A DNA stretch of 64,000 bases from Defluviitaleaceae bacterium (GTDB lineage: Bacteria; Bacillota; Clostridia; Lachnospirales; WQUN01). The notes under the pieces are model-generated. The model had not been told where the DNA came from. It was given only the letters and a program-made list of their open reading frames with translations, and did no database searches. This document shows, in pieces, positions 9,493 to 17,691 of this stretch. Positions within the stretch are counted from its first letter, which is position 1. Each line of letters begins with the position of its first letter. The stretch is from contig WQVK01000002.1 of NCBI GenBank assembly GCA_009784025.1, positions 29,969-93,968 of the forward strand, written 5' to 3'. The position numbers and the translations under genes were made by a program.

Positions 9493-10635
9493 CTACTCCG
9501 CAATTTGCAGCATATTATCAGTTATATCCCTCGTGAAAGGGTTTATAGTCCGGTTAATCAGCTCCAAAGTCTCGTCAACCATCAAAACTTCATACCAGCT
9601 GGTAGTTCTCACGCTGGTGGTGGGCAGGTTGTAGCTATGCAGCTCTATTTCGTCACGTATAAATTGCTCTGCAAACCACATCAAGTGAAAGGCAGACAAA
9701 TCTGTATTAACATAGCTACGGTACGTGCGCACAAGCTCTGGCACGCTGGTTATAGTGCGTGGCGACCATAACTCTTGCATTATCGCGTTTATAAGCATCT
9801 GGTGATGCTCCATGCGCCTGTGGTCAGATATTGTTAGGCGTTGTTCATTGCCCAGGCGGTAGCGGGCAAAATGCAGGGCATTGCGGCCGTCTAGCCGCTG
9901 ATGGCCTGCTGGAATATTTATATGAAGCCGCTGTGCAGGGTCATCGTAACGCATATTGAAAGGCACTGTCACGTATACGCCGCCTATTATATCTATCACC
10001 CGCACGAAGGCCGCCTCGTCTATGCTAATGTAAAAGTCTGGCCGGAAGCCTATTATTGTTTGCACTTCGCGCTTTAGCTGGTCTACACCGCCTTCGTGAC
10101 CGCCGCCGCTTATGCGCCCAGCCGGGTAGGCAGAGTTTATCCGCCTTATGCTGCGCCGCACATCAACCCTGGTATCCCGCGGGATACTTACTAAATACGC
10201 CTGCCTATTTGCCGCATCAAAAGCAGCCATCATGATAGCGTCAGTATTAAACCCATCATCGTGGCCAAATATCAAAAATGTAAAAAATTCCGGCCGCCGC
10301 ACCCATTCATCTGCCGCCGCCACGGTAACTGGGGCGTCTACATTTATAAGTGCATCCTCAGGGTCTGGTTCTACCTCTTTAAATGCCGGAACGTAGGCCT
10401 CGTCAGGCTCTACCTCTGTTCCATCCCAATCACAAGTAGGCCACGGCGATGGTGATTCCGCCGGCGTGGGGTCAATATAACCGCCCTCAAGCGGACTATG
10501 TACAATATTAGGCTGTATCACAGGAACAACCGGTGGCCGCACCAAAAGACGCAACGCCACAGCAGTCCCACCAAGAATTAAAGCCAAACAAGCAAAGAAA
10601 ATAGCAAGAACACGAAATGCTTTGCCCCTAAGCAT
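9493..10635 (-). CDS. LytR-CpsA-Psr (LCP) family cell-wall glycopolymer ligase
   Basis: 380 residues: a short cytoplasmic tail, one membrane segment (about 8-30), a proline/acid-rich linker, then the LCP catalytic domain. Visible LCP hallmarks: FLIFGHDDGFNTDAIMMAA, YLVSIPRDTRVDV, RINSAYPAG, the GVDQLKREVQTIIG helix, and HFARYRLGN near the C-terminal part with the arginines that bind the lipid pyrophosphate. The family transfers teichoic-acid-like or capsular polymers to peptidoglycan on the outer face of the membrane. Start ATG 10635 has GAGGATGG upstream. The nearby polysaccharide genes at 30-33 kb could supply a substrate (inference). Confidence 0.9.
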   Translation of the reverse strand: MLRGKAFRVLAIFFACLALILGGTAVALRLLVRPPVVPVIQPNIVHSPLEGGYIDPTPAESPSPWPTCDWDGTEVEPDEAYVPAFKEVEPDPEDALINVDAPVTVAAADEWVRRPEFFTFLIFGHDDGFNTDAIMMAAFDAANRQAYLVSIPRDTRVDVRRSIRRINSAYPAGRISGGGHEGGVDQLKREVQTIIGFRPDFYISIDEAAFVRVIDIIGGVYVTVPFNMRYDDPAQRLHINIPAGHQRLDGRNALHFARYRLGNEQRLTISDHRRMEHHQMLINAIMQELWSPRTITSVPELVRTYRSYVNTDLSAFHLMWFAEQFIRDEIELHSYNLPTTSVRTTSWYEVLMVDETLELINRTINPFTRDITDNMLQIAE

Positions 10636-10699
10636 AAATATCACCATCCTCTGCAATATTATGACAGGAAGATGCAGCAAATGCAAGGTGAAATATAGG

Positions 10700-10766
10700 G
10701 CCGCGGGTTTCACCCACACCCAGCATCTTTTTTTGAAAAAAGATGGGCAAAAAACTTGAATTTTTG
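10700..10766 (+). repeat. R1 interspersed repeat
   Basis: CACCCACACCCA precedes a hairpin with arms CATCTTTTTTT and AAAAAAGATG, then GCAAAAAACTTGAATTTTT, the constant R1 end. It lies upstream of the LCP gene. Confidence 0.7.
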
Positions 10767-10778
10767 GGGATTTACTTC

Positions 10779-10858
10779 AGCGAAGTTTAGGCAAAAGCCA
10801 AGGGCGCAAGAAAGGAAACAACGTTCTTACACTCTTGGCTTTTGCCTAAATTTCGCTT
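10779..10858. repeat. Inverted repeat behind the histidine kinase gene
   Basis: Arms AGCGAAGTTTAGGCAAAAGC (continuing CAAG) and CTTGGCTTTTGCCTAAATTT (continuing CGCTT) are about 24 bases long with one mismatch and enclose about 31 bases. It begins 11 bases beyond the kinase stop codon and could fold into a strong transcript-ending or stabilising hairpin; no clear T-run follows. Confidence 0.7.
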
Positions 10859-10869
10859 AACAAAAAAAA

Positions 10870-12570
10870 TTAAATTTGGTGGCTGTATCCCAGTTTTTGC
10901 TTCAATATATCCAACATATCTTCTATTTTTAAGGGTTTGCCTATATGGGCGTCCATGCCAGCTGCTAGGCATTTTTCTATGTCTTCCCGGAATACGTTGG
11001 CTGTCATGGCTATTATTGGGATGGTTTTTGCGTTGGGGGCGGTTAGTGTTCGTATGCTGCGCGTGGCTTCGAAGCCGTCCATTTTGGGCATTTGTAGGTC
11101 CATGAATATTAGGTCGTATGATTCTGGGGCTGCTTGGTACATATTTACGGCGTCTTGGCCGTTTACGGCACAGTCTATGGTAATGTTGGTGGGTTTTAGC
11201 AGGGATGTTACAATTTCGCGGTTTATATCTACATCTTCCACCAGGAGTACGCGCTTGCCCGTGAAATCTACTACTTTGCCCTTCATTGCCGATGGCATAG
11301 GGTAGAAGCTGCCGGTGCGGCCGCCTTGGCCGCCGCGTTTCATTTTGAATGTGACATTAAAGGTCGAGCCTTCGCCAAGCGTGGATTCCACCCATATGCG
11401 GCCGCCCATTAGTTCTACTATGTTTTTTGTAATGGACAGGCCAAGGCCCGTGCCGCCGTATTTGCGGGTTGTGTTGGATTCTGCCTGGTGGAAGGCTTTA
11501 AAGAGGTTTTTTTGTTGTTCTGGGCTTATGCCTATGCCGCTGTCGGTTACTTGAAGCTGGATGGTGCACATGCCGTTTTCTTCTTCTAGCAGCCAGGAGT
11601 CCAGTCGGATTAGGCCGTTGCTGGGGGTGAACTTTACTGCGTTGCTTAATAGGTTTGTTAGCACTTGCACCAGCCTGTGGTCATCGCCAACAAGTAGCTG
11701 CGGTACGCTATCGTCTATTTTTAGTTCAAAATGCTGGTCCTTCTCGCGCACTCTAAGGGAAATCACTTCTGCTACCCAGCCCATGGTTCTTTTGAAGTCA
11801 AATTCTTCATCAGAAAGTTCAAGTTTGCCGGAGTCAATTTTGGCCATATCCAGGATATCGTTGATAATGCTAAGCAAATGCTTGCTGGCTTCTTCTATTT
11901 TTTCTAAAGAATACTGGGCCTGCTCGAATTCTTTTGCGGATTTTCCTATGGTGGTCATGCCAATTATTGCGTTCATTGGGGTGCGTATTTCGTGGCTCAT
12001 GTTTGACAAAAACACCGCGCGCGCCTGGGCTGCATGGGTGTAAGATGTACAAAAAACGCAAACGATTGCGTTTATGCCAACCATGGTAAGATAATTCACG
12101 TAGTTTTGCGCTACGGTAAAGTTTTCGCCCAGCATATTGCTGCCCAGCCCGAACAGTATAATCCCCTGGGCAATGCTTATAGAAACCGTGTAAATAATTA
12201 TGCCGCGAGGTTTCATATAAGTGAAAGAAATAAGCGCCCCGCCGATAGTATAGGTAAAAATTAAAAAATCGCCGCCAAAAATCACAGCCCCAATGGATAG
12301 GAACATGATAAGCATTAGCGGCGTTAGAAATGATAGCACTTCAGCTTTTAATGAACTTCTTTCCAACAAAACATAACCAACAAGTTTGCAGGCACTAAGG
12401 GCAATTCTTGTAACAAATGTATCCATATCAAAAACAAGATAAGCATATGCTCCAGAGGCAATCGAATAAAATACCAAAATAATAAAAATATGAGGCGCAG
12501 TAACATTTTTCTCTAACCCGCCCAGCACGTATTTTCTAACAAAAGGAACCATAAATGAACTCCTCGCCAT
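10870..12570 (-). CDS. Hybrid sensor histidine kinase with C-terminal receiver domain
   Basis: 566 residues. About 1-180 is a set of hydrophobic segments (membrane sensor of unknown ligand). Then comes HisKA with FLSNMSHEIRTPMNAIIG (phospho-acceptor His about 193), HATPase_c with the N box, the DSGIGIS and GGTGLGLSI boxes, and a receiver domain starting KRVLLVEDVDINRE whose acceptor is the Asp of MDLQMPKMDG (about 491), with a C-terminal IGKPL lysine. No output domain follows, so signal relay to another protein is expected. Start ATG 12570 has GGAG 8 bases upstream. No partner regulator or HPt gene is adjacent. Confidence 0.93.
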   Translation of the reverse strand: MARSSFMVPFVRKYVLGGLEKNVTAPHIFIILVFYSIASGAYAYLVFDMDTFVTRIALSACKLVGYVLLERSSLKAEVLSFLTPLMLIMFLSIGAVIFGGDFLIFTYTIGGALISFTYMKPRGIIIYTVSISIAQGIILFGLGSNMLGENFTVAQNYVNYLTMVGINAIVCVFCTSYTHAAQARAVFLSNMSHEIRTPMNAIIGMTTIGKSAKEFEQAQYSLEKIEEASKHLLSIINDILDMAKIDSGKLELSDEEFDFKRTMGWVAEVISLRVREKDQHFELKIDDSVPQLLVGDDHRLVQVLTNLLSNAVKFTPSNGLIRLDSWLLEEENGMCTIQLQVTDSGIGISPEQQKNLFKAFHQAESNTTRKYGGTGLGLSITKNIVELMGGRIWVESTLGEGSTFNVTFKMKRGGQGGRTGSFYPMPSAMKGKVVDFTGKRVLLVEDVDINREIVTSLLKPTNITIDCAVNGQDAVNMYQAAPESYDLIFMDLQMPKMDGFEATRSIRTLTAPNAKTIPIIAMTANVFREDIEKCLAAGMDAHIGKPLKIEDMLDILKQKLGYSHQI

Positions 12571-12627
12571 AAAACAACTCCATTTCTGCGATAAATATAA
12601 CATTTGATAAAGTTGCAGTCAAATGTT

Positions 12628-12666
12628 AAAGGCCGTAAGAAAGCGGTTTGCTTTCTTACGGCCTTT
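12628..12666. terminator. Hairpin with terminator shape
   Basis: Perfect arms AAAGGCCGTAAGAAAG and CTTTCTTACGGCCTTT around a 7-base loop. It lies between the kinase start and the upstream zinc-ribbon gene, and would separate their leftward transcripts. Confidence 0.7.
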
Positions 12667-12700
12667 AGCTTTTGTCAATTGGCTACGATGAAGTATCGCC

Positions 12701-12830
12701 CAAAAGTTAGAGTTTTTTGCCTCTTTTTTTCAAATGTAACCCGAAAGAAATCGGGCGGCAGGTCGTGCCGGGTTCACGAAGCGAACCTTATGAAAAGAAG
12801 GGGGTGTGGGGCGAAGCCTCGCGGTTTTAA
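12701..12830 (-). repeat. Inverted-orientation R1 unit split by an R2 segment
   Basis: Read on the minus strand, the R1 start (AACCGCGAGGCTTCGCC) and the R1 hairpin arms are separated by about 55 bases containing CCCGA/TCGGG and GGTTC/GAACC hairpins (segment called R2 here). The R1 hairpin arms lie on both sides of R2, so the loop appears to have received the extra hairpin. Similar R2 segments lie in the composite elements at 14.1 and 41.0 kb. Confidence 0.6.
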
Positions 12831-12831
12831 C

Positions 12832-13104
12832 CTAAGCACTGCGCCATCTTTTCAAAGTTGGTATACCTTCTTTGCATTGTTCCATGGCGTCTTCTGGGGC
12901 GAATCCGAAGTCTTTTACCATTATGGCGGCTATGGAGTTTATCATCTCATCCAGGGTGATGTTTGGGTTGGTGAACTGGCCGTCTTGGTAGCAGGTTTTG
13001 CAGTAGTCGGTGCTTAGGGTGCCGTTGGCTTCTGTGCCGTAGCCGTACATGTCGTCGTTGGCGCCTATTGGTGCGCCGCAGCTTTCGCAAAATTTTTCTT
13101 GCAT
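12832..13104 (-). CDS. Small zinc-ribbon protein
   Basis: 90 residues. The N-terminal half has CESCGAPI and, 20-odd residues on, DYCKTCYQDG, two CxxC knuckles expected to hold one zinc, as in the 'putative zinc ribbon' family of clostridia. The C-terminal half (ITLDEMINSIAAIMVKDF) is an amphipathic helix with no known function. Start ATG 13104 has an AAGGAGATG-type site. The last residues fall at the edge of an R1 repeat. The precise role is unknown. Confidence 0.8.
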   Translation of the reverse strand: MQEKFCESCGAPIGANDDMYGYGTEANGTLSTDYCKTCYQDGQFTNPNITLDEMINSIAAIMVKDFGFAPEDAMEQCKEGIPTLKRWRSA

Positions 13105-13168
13105 GTTTTCATCTCCTTTTTTGGTTGGTTTGGGGGTATTTTAACATGGGTAAGGTGACAGCTGCATG

Positions 13169-14080
13169 TCATGTTCTGGCTTGGTATTTATTCCTTATTT
13201 TTTCCAGGTGTGCTAGCATTTGTTCTCGCAGTTCTTGCGGCTCTAATACTTCGGCGGTCATGCCGTATGACAGAAAATAATCGTATATCCACTGCCCTTG
13301 AGGGATGAGCAGGGTAAATGTTCCGTCTGGGTTAAGGGTTATATCTCCCTCGGCAAATTCGTCGTAAACACGGTACTTTGCATAGGGCGAAACGGCGAAT
13401 TTTATTTCCACAAGGGGTTCTGTTGGGGCGTCTTCTACAGATTTCATCTCTGGGGGCTGGTAATCGTTTTGGCAAAAAGATTCGCCCAATATTTTCATGT
13501 TGCTTATGCGGTTAAATTTAAACACCAGGTACTCATTTTCTCTAGGGCAAAAAAACTGCAAATACCAAGATTTAGACTTAAAAGACAACCTAAGCGGAAA
13601 AGCTACATGCCCCTTTTGCTCGCCAAGGGGGCTTACATAATCAAAAGAAATTGCCCGCTCGCCAATGATAGCATCCTTCATAAGCTCAAACTTCGTATTA
13701 TCCTCTGCGCTATGCCCCCAGCGCGAAAAGTCTACATCTATCCATTCCCTGCCAGGTTTATTAAAAAGGCCACGCAACCTGCCCAGCACTTGCTTGGTGT
13801 CTATCAGTTCCGTAGCGGCCATGCTTTGCAACGAAAACAAAATCTGCTTCTGCTCGTCTTCTGAAAAGAAAGCCTTATTCAACAAAAAACTATCCTGAAT
13901 AAAAATCCCGCCACCCTTACCCTGGGTGGTGTAAACAGGAATCCCGGCCATAGCCAGCGCATCAATATCCCGCAAAATAGTCCTTTTAGAAACCTCAAAA
14001 TGCGCAGCTAACTCATTGGCCGTCACATGTTTCTTATTCATAAGCAAATAAACAATCTCGAATAACCGGTTAATTTGCAT
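13169..14080 (-). CDS. WYL-domain transcriptional regulator (YafY type)
   Basis: 303 residues. N-terminal winged helix-turn-helix (about 1-60) with HVTANELAAHFEVSKRTILRDIDAL, followed by a WYL domain (about 140-215) containing FPLRLSFKSKSWYLQFFC and a C-terminal extension. Such proteins bind DNA and sense small ligands or nucleic acids. No target is evident; the next gene on the same strand is the zinc-ribbon protein 64 bases downstream, a possible co-transcribed target. Start ATG 14080 is preceded by AGAGGTGA. Confidence 0.9.
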   Translation of the reverse strand: MQINRLFEIVYLLMNKKHVTANELAAHFEVSKRTILRDIDALAMAGIPVYTTQGKGGGIFIQDSFLLNKAFFSEDEQKQILFSLQSMAATELIDTKQVLGRLRGLFNKPGREWIDVDFSRWGHSAEDNTKFELMKDAIIGERAISFDYVSPLGEQKGHVAFPLRLSFKSKSWYLQFFCPRENEYLVFKFNRISNMKILGESFCQNDYQPPEMKSVEDAPTEPLVEIKFAVSPYAKYRVYDEFAEGDITLNPDGTFTLLIPQGQWIYDYFLSYGMTAEVLEPQELREQMLAHLEKIRNKYQART

Positions 14081-14098
14081 AAAATCACCTCTTTTTTA

Positions 14099-14422
14099 AC
14101 CGCCAAAGGCTTCGCCAGCCGCACCTCAAAAAAATTTTTAATCTCTTTCGGGTTATGTTTGAAAAAAAATTTATCAAAAACTCAGTTTTTTTGAATTTAT
14201 GGTACCGTATGGTACCATTTTTTTGCGATTATGGTACCACATTTATGTCAAAAAAGGACTATAGTACACCAGAGAACCCCATAAATTCACTGTTTTTGTG
14301 AAAAATTTTTAAAACTTTTGATAAGAGTTTTTTTAAACGTAATTTCAGAAATAAATCGGGCAGCGTGAAGCGAGCCTTATGAACGGTTTTTGAAGGTGCG
14401 GCGGGCAAAGCCTCCAACGGTT
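14099..14422. mobile_element. Composite repeat element E1: R1 - GGTACC palindrome - inverted R1
   Basis: The gap between holA and the WYL gene is filled by this unit of about 324 bases. The left end AACCGCCAAAGGCTTCGCC and the right end GGCAAAGCCTCCAACGGTT are imperfect reverse complements. In the centre are three GGTACC hexamers (14201, 14211, 14233), two of them spaced by GTAT. R2-like hairpin sequence sits inside both R1 arms. No ORF. The architecture recurs at 41003-41362 and 63161-63434, so it behaves as a non-autonomous, MITE-like element. Confidence 0.7.
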
Positions 14423-14433
14423 TCAATAAGGTT

Positions 14434-15423
14434 TTAGCCCTGTATTATCAACAGTTCCACGCCTATCTCTGGGGCTATTAATCCGGTTTTGATTTGTGTG
14501 TCGGTTTTTAGGGCTTTGTTTAGGGTGGCTAGTAGTTTTTCTTTGGTGAAGCGGCGGCTTTGTTCTAGGGCTTCGGTTATTATGAAGTCACGCAGGTTTA
14601 GTTTTGCTGCTATTTGGTGGCGTTGCAGGCCTTTTTCATGGGCACATTTGGCTAGTAATATGTTGCGGTATTGGCGGATTATCATGGTTAGTATCATGAT
14701 GGGGGATTCTTTTAGGGCCAGCATATTGCGGTACATTTTTAGGGCTTGGGGGGTGTTGCCTGCGCCCACGGCCTTTGTAAGCTCGAAAATGCGGCTTTCT
14801 AGGGTTGTGGCAGATATTATGGCTATATGTTTTGTGGTGATTTCGTTTTCGCTGCCGGCTAGGGCGGCTAGTTTTTTTATTTCGTTGTGGATTACGTTCA
14901 TGTCTGTGCCGGTGGTGCGCACAAGATGGCTGGCGGTGGCTGGTGATATTGTTTTGCCGTTTTCTTTACCGCTGCGTATTATCCATTTGGTTAGCATAGG
15001 CGGGGAAGGAGGTTCGCAATCTACGGCGCGGCCGTGTTTTACGGCGGTTTTGTATAGCTTGCTGCGGCGGTCCACATCTGCTTCTACGAATACCAAAATA
15101 GTGTCTGGCGGGATATTTGGCAAAAAGGCCGCCATAGCCTCGGAATCTGCCTTCCTGCCCGAAGTAAATAGCTTCGAATCATTTACATAAATGACTCGTT
15201 TTTCAGATTCTCCCATGAAAAAGGGCAAAGTTTCTGCCGCCATGATAATTTCATGGGCGGGTGTGCTGGCGTCATAGCTGTCTTTTTGCGCGCCAGGTAT
15301 GGCTTTTTCTATAGCTTTAGAATAATGCCGCACAAGAAAATTCTCCTGGCCAAACAGCAGATATAAATTATGCAATTTGCCAGATTTTAAATCATCATGA
15401 ATATTACCTTTGGATTGTTCCAT
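14434..15423 (-). CDS. holA: DNA polymerase III delta subunit
   Basis: 329 residues, usual length. The N-terminus NLYLLFGQENFLVRHYSKAI, the middle TDMNVIHNEIKKLAALAG and the C-terminal collar region with ALKESPIMILTMIIRQYRNIL are typical of HolA, the clamp-loader subunit that opens the beta ring. The classical P-loop is absent, as is normal for delta. The start at 15423 (ATG) lies 171 bases from the divergent pyrH. In many Firmicutes holA is beside rpsT or comEC; neither is seen here. Confidence 0.93.
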   Translation of the reverse strand: MEQSKGNIHDDLKSGKLHNLYLLFGQENFLVRHYSKAIEKAIPGAQKDSYDASTPAHEIIMAAETLPFFMGESEKRVIYVNDSKLFTSGRKADSEAMAAFLPNIPPDTILVFVEADVDRRSKLYKTAVKHGRAVDCEPPSPPMLTKWIIRSGKENGKTISPATASHLVRTTGTDMNVIHNEIKKLAALAGSENEITTKHIAIISATTLESRIFELTKAVGAGNTPQALKMYRNMLALKESPIMILTMIIRQYRNILLAKCAHEKGLQRHQIAAKLNLRDFIITEALEQSRRFTKEKLLATLNKALKTDTQIKTGLIAPEIGVELLIIQG

Positions 15424-15594
15424 TTTGGGCTACCCTTTCTCCAATGTTTATGTTATATTTTTTGTGGACAAATTCTAAGACGCAGCAAAAAAATATTTGT
15501 GCATGCAGTGCACACCCGCAGGCGACGAGCCGCCCATGAAGCGCAAACGGGCTGCGGGGTTTGGGGCAAGCCCCCATTAGAATGAGGTGTTACA

Positions 15595-16335
15595 GTGCTA
15601 AAGAGAGTTGTAATTAAACTAAGCGGCGAGGCCATAGGCTCGGCCAACAGCGAAAGCGGCTACAATGATTCTGTGGTTGATGCAATAGTAAAACAAATTA
15701 TAACAGTAATGCAAGCGGGAACGGAAGTAGCCCTAGTAGTTGGCGGTGGAAATATCTGGCGGGGGCTACAAGCCAGGCCAGATATGGACAGGGTAAAAGC
15801 AGACCAAATGGGAATGCTAGCCACCATAATGAACGCAGTTTACCTAGAAGAAGCCTTCAAACGCCAGGGGCAAAAGTCGCGGGTACTTACGCCAATGCCG
15901 GTGGGGAATATTACCACCGTGTACGACAAGGACCATGCGCTGGAATGGATGTATAACGGAATTGTTTTGATAAACGCCGCAGGCATAGGGCATCCAATGT
16001 TTTCTACAGACACGGTAACAGCCCTGCGCGCGGCGGAACTAGAAGCGGATTGCGCCCTATACGCCAAAAGCATAGATGGCGTGTACGACAGCGAACCAAA
16101 GCATAACCCAAGTGCCCGTAAATACGAGGTGCTAAATTACAATACAGCAATAACCAAAAGCCTACAAGCGGCAGATTTGGCTGCGCTGCACTTATCTAAA
16201 GATGCAAAAATGCCAGCCTATATGTTTGGGTTAAACCAGCCAAACAGCATAATAGAAGCGGCAAAATTCCCGGCAACGGGTAGCTTAAAAGGCACATACA
16301 TCCATGTGGATAAGGAGGATAAATTTTATGACTAA
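15595..16335 (+). CDS. pyrH: Uridylate kinase (UMP kinase)
   Basis: Phosphorylates UMP to UDP; 246 residues of the amino-acid-kinase fold. Seen: VVIKLSGEAIG (phosphate loop), ALVVGGGNIWRG, DQMGMLATIMNAVYLEEAF, GIGHPMFSTDTVTALRAAE and YAKSIDGVYDSEP. Start is GTG 15595 with GAGGTG 5 bases upstream. It is the first gene of a run of closely spaced or overlapping genes up to ispG. The last 8 bases overlap frr. The usual upstream partners rpsB and tsf are not present. Confidence 0.97.
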   Translation: MLKRVVIKLSGEAIGSANSESGYNDSVVDAIVKQIITVMQAGTEVALVVGGGNIWRGLQARPDMDRVKADQMGMLATIMNAVYLEEAFKRQGQKSRVLTPMPVGNITTVYDKDHALEWMYNGIVLINAAGIGHPMFSTDTVTALRAAELEADCALYAKSIDGVYDSEPKHNPSARKYEVLNYNTAITKSLQAADLAALHLSKDAKMPAYMFGLNQPNSIIEAAKFPATGSLKGTYIHVDKEDKFYD

Positions 16336-16879
16336 CACAAAGGAATTTGAAAGTCGCATGAAAAAAACCATCTCCGTATTGGAGGAAGATTTCGAGGCAA
16401 TACGGGTAGGCCGCGCCAATCCAAGGGTGCTTGACAAACTTACTATAAACTACTACGGCACAGATACGCCACTTAGCCAAGTGGGTAATATCACCGTGCC
16501 AGAGGCAAGGCTGTTGCAGATTGCCCCATGGGAAGCAAATATCCTAAAAGATATTGAAAAAGCCATCCAGGCCAGTGACCTAGGGCTAAATCCATCCAAC
16601 GACGGAAAAGTAATCCGTCTCACCTTCCCAGAGCTTACAGAAGAACGGCGCAAGCAGCTAGCCAAAGATGTAAAGAAAAAAGGCGAAGACGCAAAAGTCG
16701 CTATAAGAAACATCCGCCGCGACGCAATGGACGCTTTCAAAAAATCCGAGAAAAAAGGCGATCTCACCGAGGATGATTTAAAGAACCTAGAAAAAGAAAC
16801 GCAAGACTTAACAGACAAAAACATTGCCGAGCTTGACAAAAAAGTGGAAGCAAAAACCAAAGAAATAATGACCGTATGA
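16328..16879 (+). CDS. frr: Ribosome recycling factor
   Basis: Splits post-termination ribosomes with EF-G. 183 residues. Start ATG 16328, inside the end of pyrH, with AAGGAGG 8 bases upstream. The family signature is clear: FEAIRVGRANPRVLDKLTI, YYGTDTPLSQVGNITVPEAR, LTEERRKQLAKDVKKKGEDA and the long final helix. Its stop overlaps the cdsA start (ATGA). Confidence 0.98.
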   Translation: MTNTKEFESRMKKTISVLEEDFEAIRVGRANPRVLDKLTINYYGTDTPLSQVGNITVPEARLLQIAPWEANILKDIEKAIQASDLGLNPSNDGKVIRLTFPELTEERRKQLAKDVKKKGEDAKVAIRNIRRDAMDAFKKSEKKGDLTEDDLKNLEKETQDLTDKNIAELDKKVEAKTKEIMTV

Positions 16880-17691
16880 TTAAACGCGTCCTTACAACAA
16901 TAATAGGCCTCCCCCTTGTGCTGTTAGTTGTGCATATGGGGGGAGTTCTGCTTCTGGCGGCTTGTGGGCTTCTGGCGCTAACCGGGCTGCGAGAATTGTA
17001 TTCTGCCATATCAAAGGGCGATAAACCCATCCATTGGGTGGGGTATGCTTTTACTGTGGTCTACTTTTGTGTTGTTTATTTTTTTGGTGTGGGGCAATTA
17101 TTACTTATTGCGTTAACGTTTTTTATTATCGTGGTGCAAACTTGTTTGGTTATATTCTTCAATAAGCTGCCCTTGGCAGATGTGATTGCTGTGGTGTACG
17201 GCTTTTTGTATGTGCCGTTTCTGTTGTCGTTTATTGTGCTGGTTCGGGAGCATGAAATGGGGCAATACTATGTATGGCTCATTTTTGCTACGGCTTTTGG
17301 CACAGATACATTTGCTTATTTGGCGGGTGTTACTTTGGGCAAGCATAAACTTGTGGGTACGCCCAGCCCTTCAAAATCCGTTGAGGGGATTATTGGAGGG
17401 GTGCTGGGGGCGGCCTTGGTTGGGTTTTTGTATGGGTTTTTCATTTCGCGGTTTGCGGTAGATGCGCCGGAGTATATCATGCTTATTGCGGTGCTTATTG
17501 CTGTAGCAGGGGCGTTTTTCTGCGTGGTTGGTGATATGGCGGCTTCGGCTATAAAGCGGCGAACAGAGATTAAAGATTTTGGCAATGTGTTCCCTGGCCA
17601 TGGTGGTGTGCTTGATAGGCTTGATAGCATTATGATGGTTGCGCCGGTGGTTTACATGGTTATGACTGTGATGATATGGATGCTACTATGA
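16876..17691 (+). CDS. cdsA: Phosphatidate cytidylyltransferase
   Basis: Integral membrane enzyme making CDP-diacylglycerol from phosphatidate and CTP. 271 residues, about seven hydrophobic segments. The signature near the C-terminus is intact: SAIKRRTEIKDFGN followed by FPGHGGVLDRLDS. Start overlaps frr by four bases, stop overlaps dxr by four bases (ATGA at both). In most Firmicutes uppS stands between frr and cdsA; it is absent here. Confidence 0.96.
   Translation: MIKRVLTTIIGLPLVLLVVHMGGVLLLAACGLLALTGLRELYSAISKGDKPIHWVGYAFTVVYFCVVYFFGVGQLLLIALTFFIIVVQTCLVIFFNKLPLADVIAVVYGFLYVPFLLSFIVLVREHEMGQYYVWLIFATAFGTDTFAYLAGVTLGKHKLVGTPSPSKSVEGIIGGVLGAALVGFLYGFFISRFAVDAPEYIMLIAVLIAVAGAFFCVVGDMAASAIKRRTEIKDFGNVFPGHGGVLDRLDSIMMVAPVVYMVMTVMIWMLL

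Noticed and set aside
12604..13017. 137-codon plus-strand ORF over the R1/R2 repeat and zinc-ribbon gene
   Set aside because: Made of repeat sequence and antisense of the zinc-ribbon gene.
14099..14422. CRISPR-like array suggested by repeated GGTACC units
   Set aside because: Units are short palindromes at 10-base phase without spacers of constant size; no cas genes in the window.
14489..15190. 233-codon plus-strand ORF opposite holA
   Set aside because: Antisense shadow; holA has the family motifs.
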